Source: Owenia fusiformis (taxonomy: Eukaryota > Annelida > Polychaeta > Sabellida > Oweniidae). From it: a DNA stretch of 64,000 bases. Positions 48,545 through 61,833 of this stretch are shown here, piece by piece. The notes below the pieces were generated by a model. The model was not told where the DNA came from. It searched no databases and saw only the letters and a list, made by a program, of their open reading frames with translations. The first letter of the stretch is position 1, and every line of letters starts with the position of its first letter. Made by a program: the position numbers and the translations under genes. The stretch is taken from positions 3,540,356 through 3,604,355 of the forward strand of contig CAIIXF020000005.1 in the NCBI GenBank assembly GCA_903813345.2, given 5' to 3'.

Positions 48545-51230
48545 TTTTGTTGTGCATTATGCATCTTATTCTCGTATAATTAGCATGGGAATGAGAAAAA
48601 AACGAAAATAAGTAAAATTGTAACATATTGCAAGATTTTTTGCAAAAAGTAATTTCAAACCAAAACTATGGGGGAAATTTAATTCTAAGTAAAAATATCG
48701 ATGAATTAAATCATGTTCGTTAAATAAGAGTAGATTATGCATTGCATTTCTGTTTGATAAAAACGCATCGCGCAACTGGCTCCAACTTGGAGACAGTTTG
48801 CAAATCAGCTCGCCCCATATGACAAATGCTATGTAGGTACAATCTGGTAACTGGGAATCACGAAATACTATCTCACGATTATTTTTATGTGCATTATGCA
48901 TGTTATTCTCGTATAATTTGCATGAAAATGAGAAAAAACTGAAAAATACATAAAATTGTAACTTATTTCAAGATTTTTTGCAAAAAGTCATTTGAAGCCA
49001 AAACTATGAGAGAAAAATCAATTCTAAGTAAAAATATCGATGAATTAGATCATGTTCACCAAATCAGAACAGATTATGCATTGCATTTCCGTTTAATAAA
49101 AATTCATCGATATTTTTACTTAGAAATGAATTTTCTCTCATAGTTTTGGCTTGAAATGACTTTTTGCAAAAAATCTTGAATTAGGTTACAATTTTATGTA
49201 TTTTTCAGTTTTTTCTCATTTTCATGCAAATTATACGAGAATAAGATGCATAATGCACATAGAAATGATCGTGAGACAGTATCCCGTGATTCCCAGTTGC
49301 TAGATTGCCCCTACATAGCTTGTGTAAGATGGAGCGGGCTGATTTGTAAACTGGCTCCAAGTTGGAGCCAGTTTTGAAAAATGAGCTGTGCGTTTTTATT
49401 AAACGGAAATGCAATGCATAATCTATTCTGATTTAGTGAACGTGATCTAATTCATCGATATTTTTACTTAGAAATAAATTTTCTCTCATAGTTTTGGCTT
49501 GAAATGACTTTTTGCAAAAAATCTTGGAATAAGTTACAATTTTATGTATTTTTCAGTTTTTTCTCATTTTCATGCAAATTATACGAGAATAAGATGCATA
49601 ATGCACATAGAAATGATTGTTAGACAGTAGCCCGTGATTCCCAGTTGCTAGATTGTCCCTACATAGCTTGTGTAAGATGGAGCGAGCTGATTTGTAAACA
49701 GTTTTGAAAAATGAGTGGTGCGTTTTTATTAAACGGAAATGCAATGCATAATCTGTTCTGATTTAGTGAACGTGATCTAATTCATCGATATTTTTACTTA
49801 GAAATGATTTTTCTCTCATAGTTTTGGCTTGAATTGACTTTTTTCCAAAAAATCTTGAAATAAGTTACAATTTTACGTATTTTTCAGTTTTTTCTCATTT
49901 TCATGCAAATTATACGAGAATAAGAGGCAAAATGCACATAGAAATGATTGTTAGACAGTATCCCGTGATTCCCAGTTGCTAGATTGTCCCTACATAGCTT
50001 GTGTAAGATGGAGCGAGCTGATTTGTAAACAGGCTCCAAGTTGGAGCCAGTTTTGAAAAATGAGCTGTGCGTTTTTATTAAACGGAAATGCAATGCATAA
50101 TCTATTCTGATTTAGTGAACGTGATCTAATTCATCGATATTTTTACTTAGAAATGAATTTTCTCTCATAGTTTTGGCTTGAAATGACTTTTTCCCAAAAA
50201 ATCTTGAAATAAGTTACAATTTTATGTATTTTTCAGTTTTTTCTCATTTTCATGCAAATTATACGAGAATAAGATGCATAATGCACATAGAAATGATCAT
50301 GAGACAGTATCCCGTGATTCCAAGTTGCTAAATTGTCCCTACATAGCTTGTGTAAGATGGAGCGAGCTGATTTGTAAACTGGCTCCAAGTTGGAGTCAGT
50401 TTTGAAAAATGAGCGGTGCGTTTTTATTAAACTGAAATGCAATGCATTATCTGTTCTGATTTAGTGAACGTGATCTAATTCATTGATATTTTTACTTAGA
50501 AATAAATTTTCTCTCATAGTTTTGGCTTGAAATGACTTTTTCCAAAAAATCTTGAAATAAGTTACAATTTTACGTATTTTTCAGTTTTTTCTCATTTTCA
50601 TGCAAATTATACGAGAATAAGATGCATAATGCACATAGAAATGATCGTGAGACAGTATCCCGTGATTCCCAGTTGCTAGATTGCCCCTACATAGCTTGTG
50701 TAAGATGGAGCGAGCCGATTTGTAAACTGGCTCCAAGTTGGAGCCAGTTTTGAAAAATGAGCGGTGCGTTTTTAGAAAACGGAAATGCAATGCATAATAA
50801 TCTGTTCTGATTTAGTGAAGATGATCTAATTCATCGATATTTTTACTTAGACTTCAATTTTCTCTTAAAGTTTTTACTTGAAATGACTTTTTGCAAAAAA
50901 ATCTTGAATTATGTTATAATTTTACATATTTTTCAGTTTTTCCTTATTTTCATGCAGATTATACGAGAATAAGATGCATTATCCACATCAAAATGATGGG
51001 GAGACAGTATCTCGTGATTCCCAGTGGCTAGATTGTCCGTTAATAGCTTGTGTTTAATGGTGCGAGCTAATTTGAAAACTGGCTCCAAATTAGAGCCAGT
51101 TTTGAAAAATGAGCGGTGCGTTTTTATTAAACAGAAATACAATGCTTAATATTTTTGGAATTGAAGAACGTGATCAAATTCATCGATATCCATGCTTAGA
51201 ATTCAATTTACCCGTATAGTTTTGCAAAAA
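48545..51230. repeat. Satellite array of ~349 bp units with a head-to-head switch
   Basis: Six units in one orientation begin near 49200, 49550, 49880, 50230, 50580 and 50930 (spacings about 348, 331, 349, 348 and 352), each starting TTTTTCAGTTTTTTCTCATTTTCATGCAAATTATACGAGAATAAGA. Two units near 48551 and 48888 run the opposite way, and the switch lies near 49090-49100. Each unit also contains the small inverted pair GGCTCCAAGTTGGAGCC. The 63-69 residue frames recurring in every unit follow from the DNA repeat and are not supported as genes. Confidence 0.9.
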
Positions 51231-51254
51231 TATGACAATATAAACTATATTCAA

Positions 51255-51560
51255 AAGCCATCTTCTGCAGTACGTCAGTAAGTAAGAAGCCAGTTTTGAA
51301 AGCCGGCTTCTTCGTGGTGACTCCAGAAGCCGGCTTCTGTTGTCCTTCAGAAGCCGGTTTTCAAAAGCCGGCTTCTTGTTGACTGTAGAAGCCGGTTTCT
51401 GTAGTACGTAAGAAGCCAGTTTGTAAAAGCCGTCTTCTTGGTGACTCCAGAAGCCGGCTTCTGTTGTCCTTCAGAAGCCGGCTTTTAAAAGCCGGCTTCT
51501 TGGTGACTCCAGAAGCCGGCTTCTGTAGTACGTAAGAAGCCAGTTTGTAAAAGCGGTTTT
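51255..51560. repeat. Cluster of AGAAGCCGGCTT palindromes (right)
   Basis: At least ten copies of (A)GAAGCCGG(C/T)TT(T/C) occur, alternating with TTGGTGACTCC, TGTTGTCCTTC and TGTAGTACGTA spacers. Together with the left cluster it brackets the satellite array symmetrically. Confidence 0.85.
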
Positions 51561-51589
51561 TGCCTTCGAGTACTTCTGAGATGTACGTC

Positions 51590-51720
51590 TTTTTTTATTC
51601 CAAGGGAAATATGACATTGACCTCGGTAAATATTATATTGACACTCACTCGCTACGCTCTTTCGGTCAATATCATATCTCCCTCGGTCAATATCATATTA
51701 CCCGAGAATAAAATTCATAT
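51590..51720. repeat. Foldback element with TCAATAT/ATATTGA arms
   Basis: TTATTCCAAGGGAAATATGACATTGACCTCGG and GTAAATATTATATTGAC on the left answer GTCAATATCATATCTCCCTCGGTCAATATC and ACCCGAGAATAAAA on the right, around a CACTCGCTACGCTC tip. It is non-coding and resembles the other small hairpin elements in having a GC-rich tip. Confidence 0.55.
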
Positions 51721-53180
51721 TGAAAATCAAGCATGAAATAACCTATATGTATATGCCTGGCGTGTTATTCAGCATATCAAAAAAATATTTTAAGAAGCAC
51801 TAAAATGTGCAGACAGATCGCCTAAAATTACATTCGTATGATGCGAGGCTCTACATTCACCAGGAAATCAGAATCATTTTGCCAACCAACGAAATATTTA
51901 TAAAAACTTTTGACACACTAAGAAATATACATCACATATCAATTTTTCGAAACAGAAAAAAACATTTATTAATAGTGAGTAAGGCCAGCAGGTCGATTTC
52001 CCTTGGTAGCATTAACATTTGCCACGTGTATGTCATACAATTAATATTTGAAACACAACTATTATTCGAACTTATGATCGGACATAAGTATGATGTGCAC
52101 TTCAAGGTAATAAAGTAATACGAGTATCATATTAATGTAATTATCATAATCATCTGTTGGGTTTTTCCTCTGTTTGTTGTTCAATAATATATCAATATGT
52201 CATGATGGTAACGCATGGTGTATCACATTGGCATTATCCGTTGGTTGTTCAATATCGTGTCAATATGTTACCATGGTAATGCATCTTTAGATGGTAACGT
52301 ACCGAAATCTTTACCTCTATCTCCATCTCTTTATAGTGCAATATGTATAACAATTCAGCAACCATCATTATTTAGCCTTGCACAAAATTAAATGGATTTA
52401 TTGGCTTCTCTTCACGGTTCTTGAAAAATGCGCACTTTTACTCATGTTTCGGTCCAAGATGGCTCCTAGTCATTGTTTATGGTGTTAAAATTATATCAAA
52501 ATTGGACATATTGTATTAACCTGATATCTCTAACACACTAGCAAAATACATACACAATCAATGCAATTTCAAAGACGGTTTGCACACACTTTGTTAGTAA
52601 AATCACAATTGTACATGCGTATTTGTGAAAGCATTGTTAAAGTGACATCGAACAGAGTACACAAGTCAAACAAATGCTTATTATACAGCTTGTACAAACG
52701 TCTTTCCGCTCACAAACCATAATATGAAGATCACACACCTTTTAAATTGATTGATTCTAGAGATGTTCGAGATTTTGTTACGCGATTTTTTGAAATCTCG
52801 TGTGACTTTTGACTTCCTATGGAGGGCGCCGTATTGTAGAAACGAGGACGGAAATGTCACGTGACTTCAAATCTCGCACCCTGGAGTGGGGTGCAAGTTG
52901 TTTTTGACAGCATATGCGAACGGGAACAATGTTATGCGAGTTTGAACTCAATGCGTTTGTAAAGTTGACACGATCGTTCGAAAGGAGTGGTATCGATATG
53001 GAGAACTGAATTCAACAATGTTTTTCTCTTCAACCAATCATTGTAAACACGGTATTTTATGTAATGTTAACTGATTGACAACAATTTAATGCAAAAATTA
53101 TTTAAAAATATTTTATATAACTGTTTTTAACATTTTTTGTTTTTCTAGTGCAATTGTTTTTGCTCCTTTCTACCAATTCT
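51721..53180. other. No gene seen
   Basis: Short frames only. A short duplicated phrase (GTTGTTCAATA...ATCAATATGT(C/T)A) occurs near 52175 and 52245. No exon is supported. Confidence 0.4.
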
Positions 53181-53505
53181 TGAGAATGAAATAAAATGTC
53201 TTTCCGAACCTTGTTGGAACAAAATAGCAAATACAACATGTTTTAGATCATATAGACCTCTCAATATTATAGTTATACAAAGAAATTTTTGGTTGATTTT
53301 AAAAAAGTATTCAAAAAATTAAAACAAAATCCCCCCAAAATAGATAAAAATCAAGATAAACCTTTTATTTCATTAACAAGATACTTTTTTAAGGTCAACC
53401 AAAATTTCCTTTGTACAATTACAATATTGAGAGACCGAGACATGTTGTGTTTATGTCGTTTTGTTCCAATGAGGTTCGGAAAGTTGTTTCATTTCACTCT
53501 GGAAA
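53181..53505. repeat. Foldback element, ~325 bp
   Basis: Left arm near 53187-53275 (GAAATAAAATGTCTTTCCGAACCTTGTTGGAACAAAA...ACATGT...CTCTCAATATT) is matched in inverse near 53405-53500 (AATATTGAGAGACC...ACATGT...TTTTGTTCCAATGAGGTTCGGAAAG). The plus frame 53289-53510 lies across it and is not a gene. Confidence 0.65.
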
Positions 53506-53917
53506 CATGATATCAAGAACAAAACAAGTGTTTGATATGTTTTCTAAAACAATATAGATGAAATTATATATATATATTTTTCTTTCCAATTATATTGTTA
53601 TCATTCAAAAGATGACCATTTAATTGACAATGTGTAAAATTTTCAGAATTTTTTGATGACTGGTTTTTAAGAGAAACGTGTGTTCAAAAAGTTCGCCATA
53701 TCGATACCCCTCTTTTACTTTGATCTTTGTGTAGTTTGTTCAGTATTCTATGCTACTTATAATACAATTCGTGTGACATTTCAACATTGCTTTGGAATTT
53801 TGCAAAATGATTTAAATCAATTGTAACTCTTTGTGTGACACTTGATAGAACAAATGTGTGTGTGTGAATGAATATAAGTTATGTAAGAAAATTAACTGTT
53901 TATAAAACATAGATTGA

Positions 53918-53985
53918 AAATCGCATACGATGATGCGAGTTTCGCATATGATGATGCGTATTTCGTATATTATGATGCGAGTTTT
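53918..53985. repeat. Three-copy 21 bp minisatellite
   Basis: CATACGATGATGCGAGTTT-type units repeat about three times at 21 bp spacing with small changes. They give a His/Arg-rich minus frame (53900-54118) that is a repeat artefact. Confidence 0.6.
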
Positions 53986-54119
53986 GAATCATGTAGTTCG
54001 AGTGTCGCATCAAATGGTTTGACTTCACATGGATCATGTATTGTCCAATTTTGATACAAGATAAATTTGTTAATTGTTGCAGACATTTAGATTTTGTACA
54101 ATTTTTTAGTTTTATCATG

Positions 54120-56580
54120 TTTTAGGGTGTTTTGTGATCAGCATATATTTAATGACCGTTACCACAGGAGCAAGAACATAAACATTTTAGATACCACGTT
54201 TTATGAAAATGGACATATAGAGATCTACAATCTGCAGTCATTTCATTATTACACAATCAAGTTTCTAACAAATACAGCGTTTCAATATTCATTTCCTGTT
54301 GATTCCGGATAGCCTTTAATTGCATAAAAATATTCCAAATGATATGTGATGGTAAATAGAAATTTAATTTTTAGAGAACAAAAAGATGTCCTCGTGGCGC
54401 AGTTTAGCTTATTTCAGCAGTTAGTATAAATATATAATTATGTGCACGTTGATAAAGTAGATGTATGAATAATACTGAAAATTCTGATTTTCTAAACATG
54501 ACTCTAGCAACTGGGTGGTAAATTACTATGGTAACTAAAATGAAGTCAAGCAAAGGCATATCAAGCAATTTCTGGCAGAAAATAAAGTCGACTTTATGCA
54601 GGGTGGAAAAATTATAATTATTTTTGATTTGTCATGGTCATAATCTGTATCCTGTGTGTGTCGTGAAATATTTCCAAATTTTTCTGTGCATGAGACATCA
54701 CTTCTGAAAGTACTGTATCTTTCATACCCGGGCTTTCATACCAAACAATAATGAATTTGAACCCTTCAAATGATCTCAACACAATTTCCATCAATTAAAA
54801 CATATATAGTCATCTCTTAGAGAAGCAAGAAATGTCTCCCTTGCATAATATATTAGCTTATTTGATATGTTTCAAGTCCAATCATTTAAGTCATGCATGA
54901 TGGTCAAGTACAGCACAGACTGATTGTGTTCAGGTGGGTGGAGGACATTTTCAGAAAATCTTTTCATTGAGTAATTAAATGTTGAGCTTGTATATTCATA
55001 CTTACACAAGCTCTTGGCAATGAATTGTTTTTTTCAATTATTGTAAGTATTGAATATAATACATGACTAACAAAAAAATTACAATGGATTGGAAAGTGTT
55101 CCAATTTTTTGGCCTGACTCGGATATTACTAATCTGAAGTGACATCTAACAAAAAGTTTAAATGTACATTCGTATGACATTTTATTTTTGAAATAGTGTG
55201 TCCTCTGTAGAATCTTCCCATTGGTGTTAATAAGATAATGTGTTTTGCACTGGTGGAATATTTGATGATTAAAGAAATTCAATTTTAATTTGAAAAATGG
55301 CGGGAAATTTCTTCTCAAAAATTTCTCAAATAGTAACAGAAAATAGTAAATGAATGAGAAAAAAACATTAAAACATTGCATGGAGCCTTGATGGTTGATT
55401 GAAGTCGATTGTTTAAGAAAAAATATAATTATTTGTCTAAATGGCTTTACTTTTTCATTTTACAGATTAACAAGTGCAATCGTCGAGCTCCCAAAACCCA
55501 GAAAGTAATTATCTAGTCGTTTAACTGTTTGTATGTTAATGAAATATGGGAATTCAAAATTGAAAAGTGCCCCATTTGTAAACTTAGAATCTCCATATCT
55601 GTTTTATTTAAAGCAGGAAAAATGCATGATGTGGATATCTAATGGTCATATTCAATCATACAATACTATCCCACGTGAATCTACTTATTGAGACTCGATC
55701 AACTTGAGGTCTGAGAAAATGAGGATTTCAGCAAGGGTGCATTGACTTTGGGATACAATTGACTGCATACCATTGCACATGATGTATGTTTTGACGGGGA
55801 TATACAAAATTCTCATCATCTCAGAAGAAGTACGTTTATCGAGGACCAACAAGTAAATTCATGTGAGAGAGTATTAGTAGAATCCATTTTGAATAGGGGT
55901 AGGGGTTCTTAAATATGACATTTTGGTTAGCTCTACCAAGCGCACCTACTCCCAATTGAGTTATAAAAGGGACCTCTTCTTTATATAATTATACTCAATC
56001 AGGGTCACTCATACACAAAAAGGATTAATATCGCCGATGGACGATTTTTTCACACCAGGATGAATCATATGTTTAATAACATTAAGTGCCATATCAGCAA
56101 TAACATATTTTTTATTCTGTTTTTTTATTTACCAAAATCTTTTTACATGTTAAAAGCCAGAATGGCACAATTATGGGTGCTCCTACACACGATACATCAT
56201 AATGTGTAGAAGTACAAATCTTACAGATATTCACCAAATACCAATTAGAATTAATTTTCTAAAGGTTTTTGTTGGACCCGACAGATGTTTAGGATATGTA
56301 TGTATAAATAGAATAAATATCTTAAATCTATGTCACATTTTTCATAATATTAGAACTTTATTAATGGCGAGAAATAAACTATATCAGATATGTATAAAAC
56401 ACCATGCATTCATTTTGGTGCATAAAAAGTAAAATATCAACATATGTGAGGTTAGATTTGCCAATTCATCCTTTTTCTTTAGGGTAGGTTTGTGTTTTGT
56501 TCCAGAAATCCTTGATCTCCAGTAATACTATACGAGGTATGAATTTCAGATATTTTAGTCAAACTCCATTAAAGCTGGAG
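54120..56580. other. No gene seen
   Basis: AT-rich sequence with scattered short frames on both strands and no recognised protein, RNA or strong repeat. Confidence 0.4.
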
Positions 56581-56587
56581 CACCAGG

Positions 56588-56705
56588 GGTCAGTTTTTGG
56601 TACGATCGTAAATCACGATTCTTAGAAAACTATTGTCTACTTTAAGATGAACAATGCCTTGCGACCAAATCGTAAGTTACGACAGTTCCAAAAACGAAAC
56701 AGTTT
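56588..56705. repeat. Short TIR element, ~115 bp
   Basis: CAGTTTTTGGTACGATCGTAAATCACGATT is matched in inverse by AATCGTAAGTTACGACAGTTCCAAAAACG. The spacer is short and non-coding. It is a probable tiny MITE. Confidence 0.55.
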
Positions 56706-57043
56706 TTGTATCGTTATTTCCTGAACACCCTTATATTGAATAAAGTTTCTTAATCATAATCCATAGGCAATAACAGTATGATCTTGGGATAGAACTTCAA
56801 ATGTAAAAATCATGTAGTAAATCTTATCTCTCTGTACATCGAACATTCCAAGTAGACACATGCAAGGGGTTTATTGTAACTAAGTAATTTCCTATTCTTA
56901 CAAGCGTTTGTTCATATCTTTTCTAGATTAATTTGATGGTGAGCTAAATTACTTTCACCAATCCACTATTTTCCAAACTACTCCAGAAGATGTTGTTACT
57001 CAAAGTCATTGAGTTTTCCTCTCACTCCATCTAAGAGTCATCT

Positions 57044-58566
57044 TTATTCATTTGTTCTTATGATACGTTTACCCAACCAATCGCCCATCCTTTTATCACT
57101 TTCATTTCGTTTTCCCAACCAATCGCCCATCCTTTTATCACTTTCATTTCGTTTTCCCAACCAATCGCCCATTCTTTTCATATCTGCATCTCTTTTACCC
57201 AACCAGTCACCCATTCTTTTAATATTTGCATCTCTTTTACCCAACCAGTTACCCATTCTTTTCATATTTGTATTTCTTTTACCCAACCAGTCACCCATTC
57301 TTTTCATATTTGTATTTCTTTTACCCAACCAGTCACCCATTCTTTTCATATTTGCATCTCTTTTACCCAACCAGTCACCCATTCTTTTCATATTTGTATT
57401 TCTTTTACCCAACCAGTCACCCATTCTTTTCATATTTGTATTTCTTTTACCCAACCAATCGCCCATTCTTTTCATATTTGCATTTCTTTTGCCCAACCAA
57501 TCACTCATTCTTTTCTCACTTCCATCTTTCTTACCCAACCATTCACCCTTCTTAGCCATTGATTCATACATTGCTCTCGTTGCCTGCCGTTCCAATAGTT
57601 TATTCTCTGTACTTTGACCCCTCTTGCCCAGCCATTCGCCCATTCTTTTATGATTGGCTTCTAAGCTTGACACTCTTAACCATTCGTTCATTGCCTTTCT
57701 TTTCACCGCTTGAATGAGGTCAAGATTTCCCGACCGTTCTCTCAGTTTTCCAAGCCATTCATTTAGTTTTCCCAACCTTTCAATTCGTTTGTCCGTCGAT
57801 TCACCTCGTTTGCCCAGCCATTCACCTCGTTTGCCCAGCCATTCACCTCGTTTGCCCAGCCATTCACCTCGTTTGCCAAGCCATTCCCCTCGTTTGCCGA
57901 GCCATTCACCTCGTTTGCCAAGCCATTCACCTCGTTTGCCAAGCCATTCACCTCGTTTGCCCAACCATTCTTGTCGCTTACCAAACGATTCAACAGCACG
58001 TTTCTCGTTGCCTTGCCATTTGTCTAATTTTGGGGCACAAGATGGACAGCTGTTAATGGAGTTTGCAGAATAGTTTGTGGATCTCTTGGCAATACGTGTA
58101 GGCTCAAAGATAAGAGATTTTTGTGGTGCGGCAGAGTCGCTAAGTATTATTAAATCAAAATCTAATTTTGGACTGTAATGAGATTTGCTACGCCTAGAAA
58201 CAAATGGTTCATTTCTTCGTCCTTGCCATTCGCCCATTTGTATATATTCTCGTTGTCTTTTTGGATTCTCCGTAAAAGCTGACGACGTTCTGGTTGGTTT
58301 AGGGAAAGGCTCTCCCGGAGTACCACCGAGGAACTGCGGACTGCGTTTTAAAAACCCAACCGTTCCACCGAGAAATTGTGGAGCTCTTTTCGGAAAGCCC
58401 AGTGTGAGCATAGGTTCATACATGTAATCGGCACGTTTGTATGTGTTATCGCCATTCTGTGAAGGTTTGATTATATTCAAAATAGTTCTTCGTAATGAGT
58501 TTTTATATGTTGCATACCTCGCATCAGACGGAACGTCAGAGATAATCCTTTTGGTATGAGAAATTT
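57044..58566 (-). CDS. Neuropeptide precursor exon, (D/E)WL-amide repeats
   Basis: The exon follows acceptor TACTTTTTAG, starts in phase 1 and ends at TAA 57044-57046, giving 507 codons. The N-terminal third (ISHTKRIISDVPSDARYATY onward) has APQFLGG and SPQFLGG and is otherwise spacer. Then come QEWLGKR and seven GEWLGKR in direct succession (21 bp units near 57800-57970), a diverged spacer, MGEWLGKR, and eleven M(G/S)(D/N)WLGKR peptides separated by NANMKR, NTNMKR, DANMKR or NESDKR (42 bp units, 57060-57510). Gly before Lys-Arg donates a C-terminal amide, so the products would be GEWL-amide and MGDWL-amide, released by prohormone convertase in the secretory pathway. The signal-peptide exon was not found, so the start is partial. 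Confidence 0.85.
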
Positions 58567-61385
58567 CTAAAAAGTAAAATATGTTCATTTTGTATTATTA
58601 CAGACGGTGACAGTATTGTTACATACATAAAGACCAACGTATAAAATTGACGTCTGTAATTAGAGAGTGCAATTTACGACTACGTTCATTTGTTCTAATA
58701 ATTATGATTACTCATGGCGTGTGTTTTTATTAGTTACCCGTTGAATTGAGCATTACTAGATTGCTTTTATTTTAGCACATGTTTTTTTATGTTAATCCTT
58801 CAAGTACAACTTTGCAATATATCAAGACAATATTTAAGTCACGAACACAAGATAATAACTATCTTTCTAAAAGCAAAATAACTCTAGATTTGAGGTAGGG
58901 AAATAGGTTATCTACTACATGAGGGCTCTCGATGAATAAAGTGGTTACATTGAGATCTAGCTATTTATGAGAGCGTCGCATGCATTACGCTACTTCCGCC
59001 GCTGAATATAATCGCAGCACTTGCGCCATAGATAGCTGAGAAGAAGATGCTGTTTGATACATTGTATAGAAAATAACATAAATGAAGATCGCCATCTTCA
59101 CAGAACAGAGTTGTAATATCTCAAAATATTGAAATAGAGAAAATCATTGTTCAACGTATCTTGTAATAGAGAGTTGATGGTGATTCTGATTTTGATTGGT
59201 CTTAATCTTAAAAGTATCTTATCATGTTCTTGTCTAGATCTTTTATTTCGCTCTTTGTAACAACTACATTTAGTTTGATAGAAAATAAATTCCCATACGC
59301 AATATCTAGGTTGTGACTCATTTTACTTTATTTCATTGTGACAATATTCTCAAGTTTGCAATTACATAGACTTTCTCTAAACAGTCGCTTAGATTGACCT
59401 TCAGCCTAACTAAAAGAAACTAAAAAGGGTAAAGACAATAACGACACCAAAGTAGATGAAGGGGTGAATCGGGTGAATGCAAAGGGGGTTAGCTTAAATA
59501 CAAACATTATACTAATAGCCTACTGGATATTACATGTAGTATTACACTATATCTAAACAATGAAAATTCAACTCCTTAAAGAGTTGAATTTGTTAGAACG
59601 ATGTCTTATAATGGCCAGGAGGACGCATGGGTTAATGGGGAATATTAAATTATGTAGACGTTTTTATATTCCTCGCCAATGGAGCTCTCAAAGGACGTTC
59701 AAATAAGACCATTAAATTTTTAGGCGGTATGATAGTGGTATAGATAAATATTCACAATGTTTTAGATGTTTCAACTTTTGTCTTATAGCATTTTGAAGAA
59801 TGAAGATGACATAACGTTTTGCGATTTACTGAAAATGGCTGTATAAGATCACTCTTTTGAAAATAATGACGGTGCAAAAGAATTAAATTGTTAAACTTGG
59901 TAAATCAAAATGACGCCACAAACGAATCGTAAACTACATGTAGTCATAGATAAAGTCGATAACGATGTGATAATCGTCCTTACGTATTTGTCCCAAATAA
60001 TAACGTTCACAATAGATGGCGTTACTCGAATTGGTGTAAAGCGGAGGAACAATTTACATAAAGATTTTTTAATCAAAAATAATGATTGAAACATTACTCA
60101 CAATATGACATCTAAAGTGTCTATATTCTGCGTTCCTGTATTCCGCATCAGTTATTCTGTATATTATGACATAGGCCTTTTATGTCATAAAACCAAAATG
60201 TGAAGCTGTTAAATGATACGTCGTCATATACTATCACTGCGTGAAATGTATCCCGCTAAATCTCGTTAAAAATACGTACTCAAATGGCAATAATAGACGA
60301 AACATATTGATTATATTGACGTATGATAATTAAATTTTCAGGAATTATTTAGATGTATTATTCTTTTGTTAATACTAAGTATACAAAAATGCATTCAATC
60401 AATACTTTTAATACTTATTTGACTTGTGGTGGCTCATATAAAAAGCACCTTTGTCGTTTTGAAAAGTTCACGGGCTTTAAAACGATAAAAATGACGCGAT
60501 ATAAGTACCTGACGACGTTGTTACAAATATACTAAAGAAATAAACATGGGATGTGTTTATCAACTCACAAAACGATATGTTGGTCTACTGCATAGAGCTA
60601 GCCACGGTCTGTCCAACACTCCAATGTGATAAAACAACATTAACAGTAATCTACTAGTTACACAATAAGAGGTCTAAAATGGTAATTAGTCGTGTATGTA
60701 GTCAAAGGACTTATCTTAGGAAAGAGAACTTCTAGTTTGTATGCTACTAATATTATGTTAATCTAAGTAAACTAGGATAACAGATTGAGTTGTCTCCCTG
60801 TGGTCATTGTACATGTCTGACGTCACAGCCATACCTGGATCGGGCATGTAGGGTTTTGTCTCCTACGGCTCAGATGCTTATTTTATGGTAATTGGGATAG
60901 TGAAAACAAGGAATTTATAGTCCCGCGAGCAGGATTTCCTAGTTGTGGCTATACCAGGGGGTGGAAACGTGTAGAGTATTTTCGTCGAGTATAGGAAATA
61001 CACTACTAAAAACGCCATTTTAATCAAAGAACGGTTTTATTTTGTGTGAACCATTTCTTATTACTTCCTCACCTTCCAATTCACTCATCATGTTCCCAGT
61101 GCATCAAAGAAACATTCAATTGTTAAAATTGACAACCAAAATTCTAGTTTTTCAATAATGTGGGATTCACCACGGAATCTTTTAATTTTTCAAAATCAAA
61201 ATATTTTTTGATTAACCAAACGTTCTGGAAAAACTAGATGGCGATGGATGGCTGGCAATTAATAATTGATCTGTAATTGTTTGGTAAGGAAACACTACAA
61301 AACGTTCACAAACTGGCCGTATAAAATTACACCTACCCTTTTTCGGATGAAAATACTCTTCTCGTTACCACACCCAGTACCACAC
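58567..61385. other. Region between neuropeptide exons, no exon seen
   Basis: An upstream leader exon for the 57044-58566 exon should lie here if that is a separate gene, but no ATG followed by a hydrophobic leader and a phase-1 donor was convincing. A perfect small hairpin AATTCAACTCCTTAAAGAGTTGAATT lies near 59566-59592. Confidence 0.4.
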
Positions 61386-61614
61386 CACTGGCGTGGATCC
61401 AGCCCCACCCCCTTTGTGGGCCCAACAATTTATTTAGGCCCCAAAAATTTTGCAGGGCCACAAAAATGGGCATAGTTTGGTCTTTTTGGCCAAATTATCA
61501 AAATATAGGCCTTAATTTTCAACATTTTGGCCCAATTTGGTTTTAGGTGCCCAAATTGTTTTTGCTGACTCGAAATTTGCCCCCCCCCCCTGTTAGTTTC
61601 TGGGACCGCCAGTG
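61386..61614. mobile_element. 229 bp TIR element (MITE-like)
   Basis: CACTGGCGTGGATCCAG on the left pairs with the inverse of CTGGGACCGCCAGTG on the right, with G/C-rich tracts just inside each end and GGCCC(A)AA-type words internally. Non-coding. It is similar in style, though not identical, to 40846-41085. Confidence 0.65.
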
Positions 61615-61833
61615 CACACCCAGCAGAACATTGGACAATCAGCACAGGAGAAACTCTAATCTGTTAAGCATTGGGACACATATTACATATATACACGTAT
61701 GTGATCTCACTCCTAAAACATTACAGATACGCTCTAGGGACGAATGGATCGGGGTTAGGTCTATCTACAAGCCAGGTATACGCAACCTACTTGCCTGTTA
61801 GAGTTACCATAATATTGCTGAATCCAGCTCTTA

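Noticed and set aside
49205-51142. Six similar 63-69 residue minus frames
   Set aside because: Their similarity follows from the 349 bp DNA satellite. The frames are not favoured over neighbouring sequence and have no signal, domain or splice context.
48545-51230. CRISPR-like array
   Set aside because: Units are ~349 bp with no short repeat-unique spacer pattern, and the genome is eukaryotic.
53900-54118. His/Arg-rich minus frame
   Set aside because: Created by a three-copy 21 bp minisatellite; no start context or partner exon.
57009-57617. Plus-strand 202-residue frame with PNQSPILF repeats
   Set aside because: It is the antisense shadow of the MGDWLGKR repeats; the minus frame has cleavage and amidation logic and a splice acceptor, whereas this one has neither.
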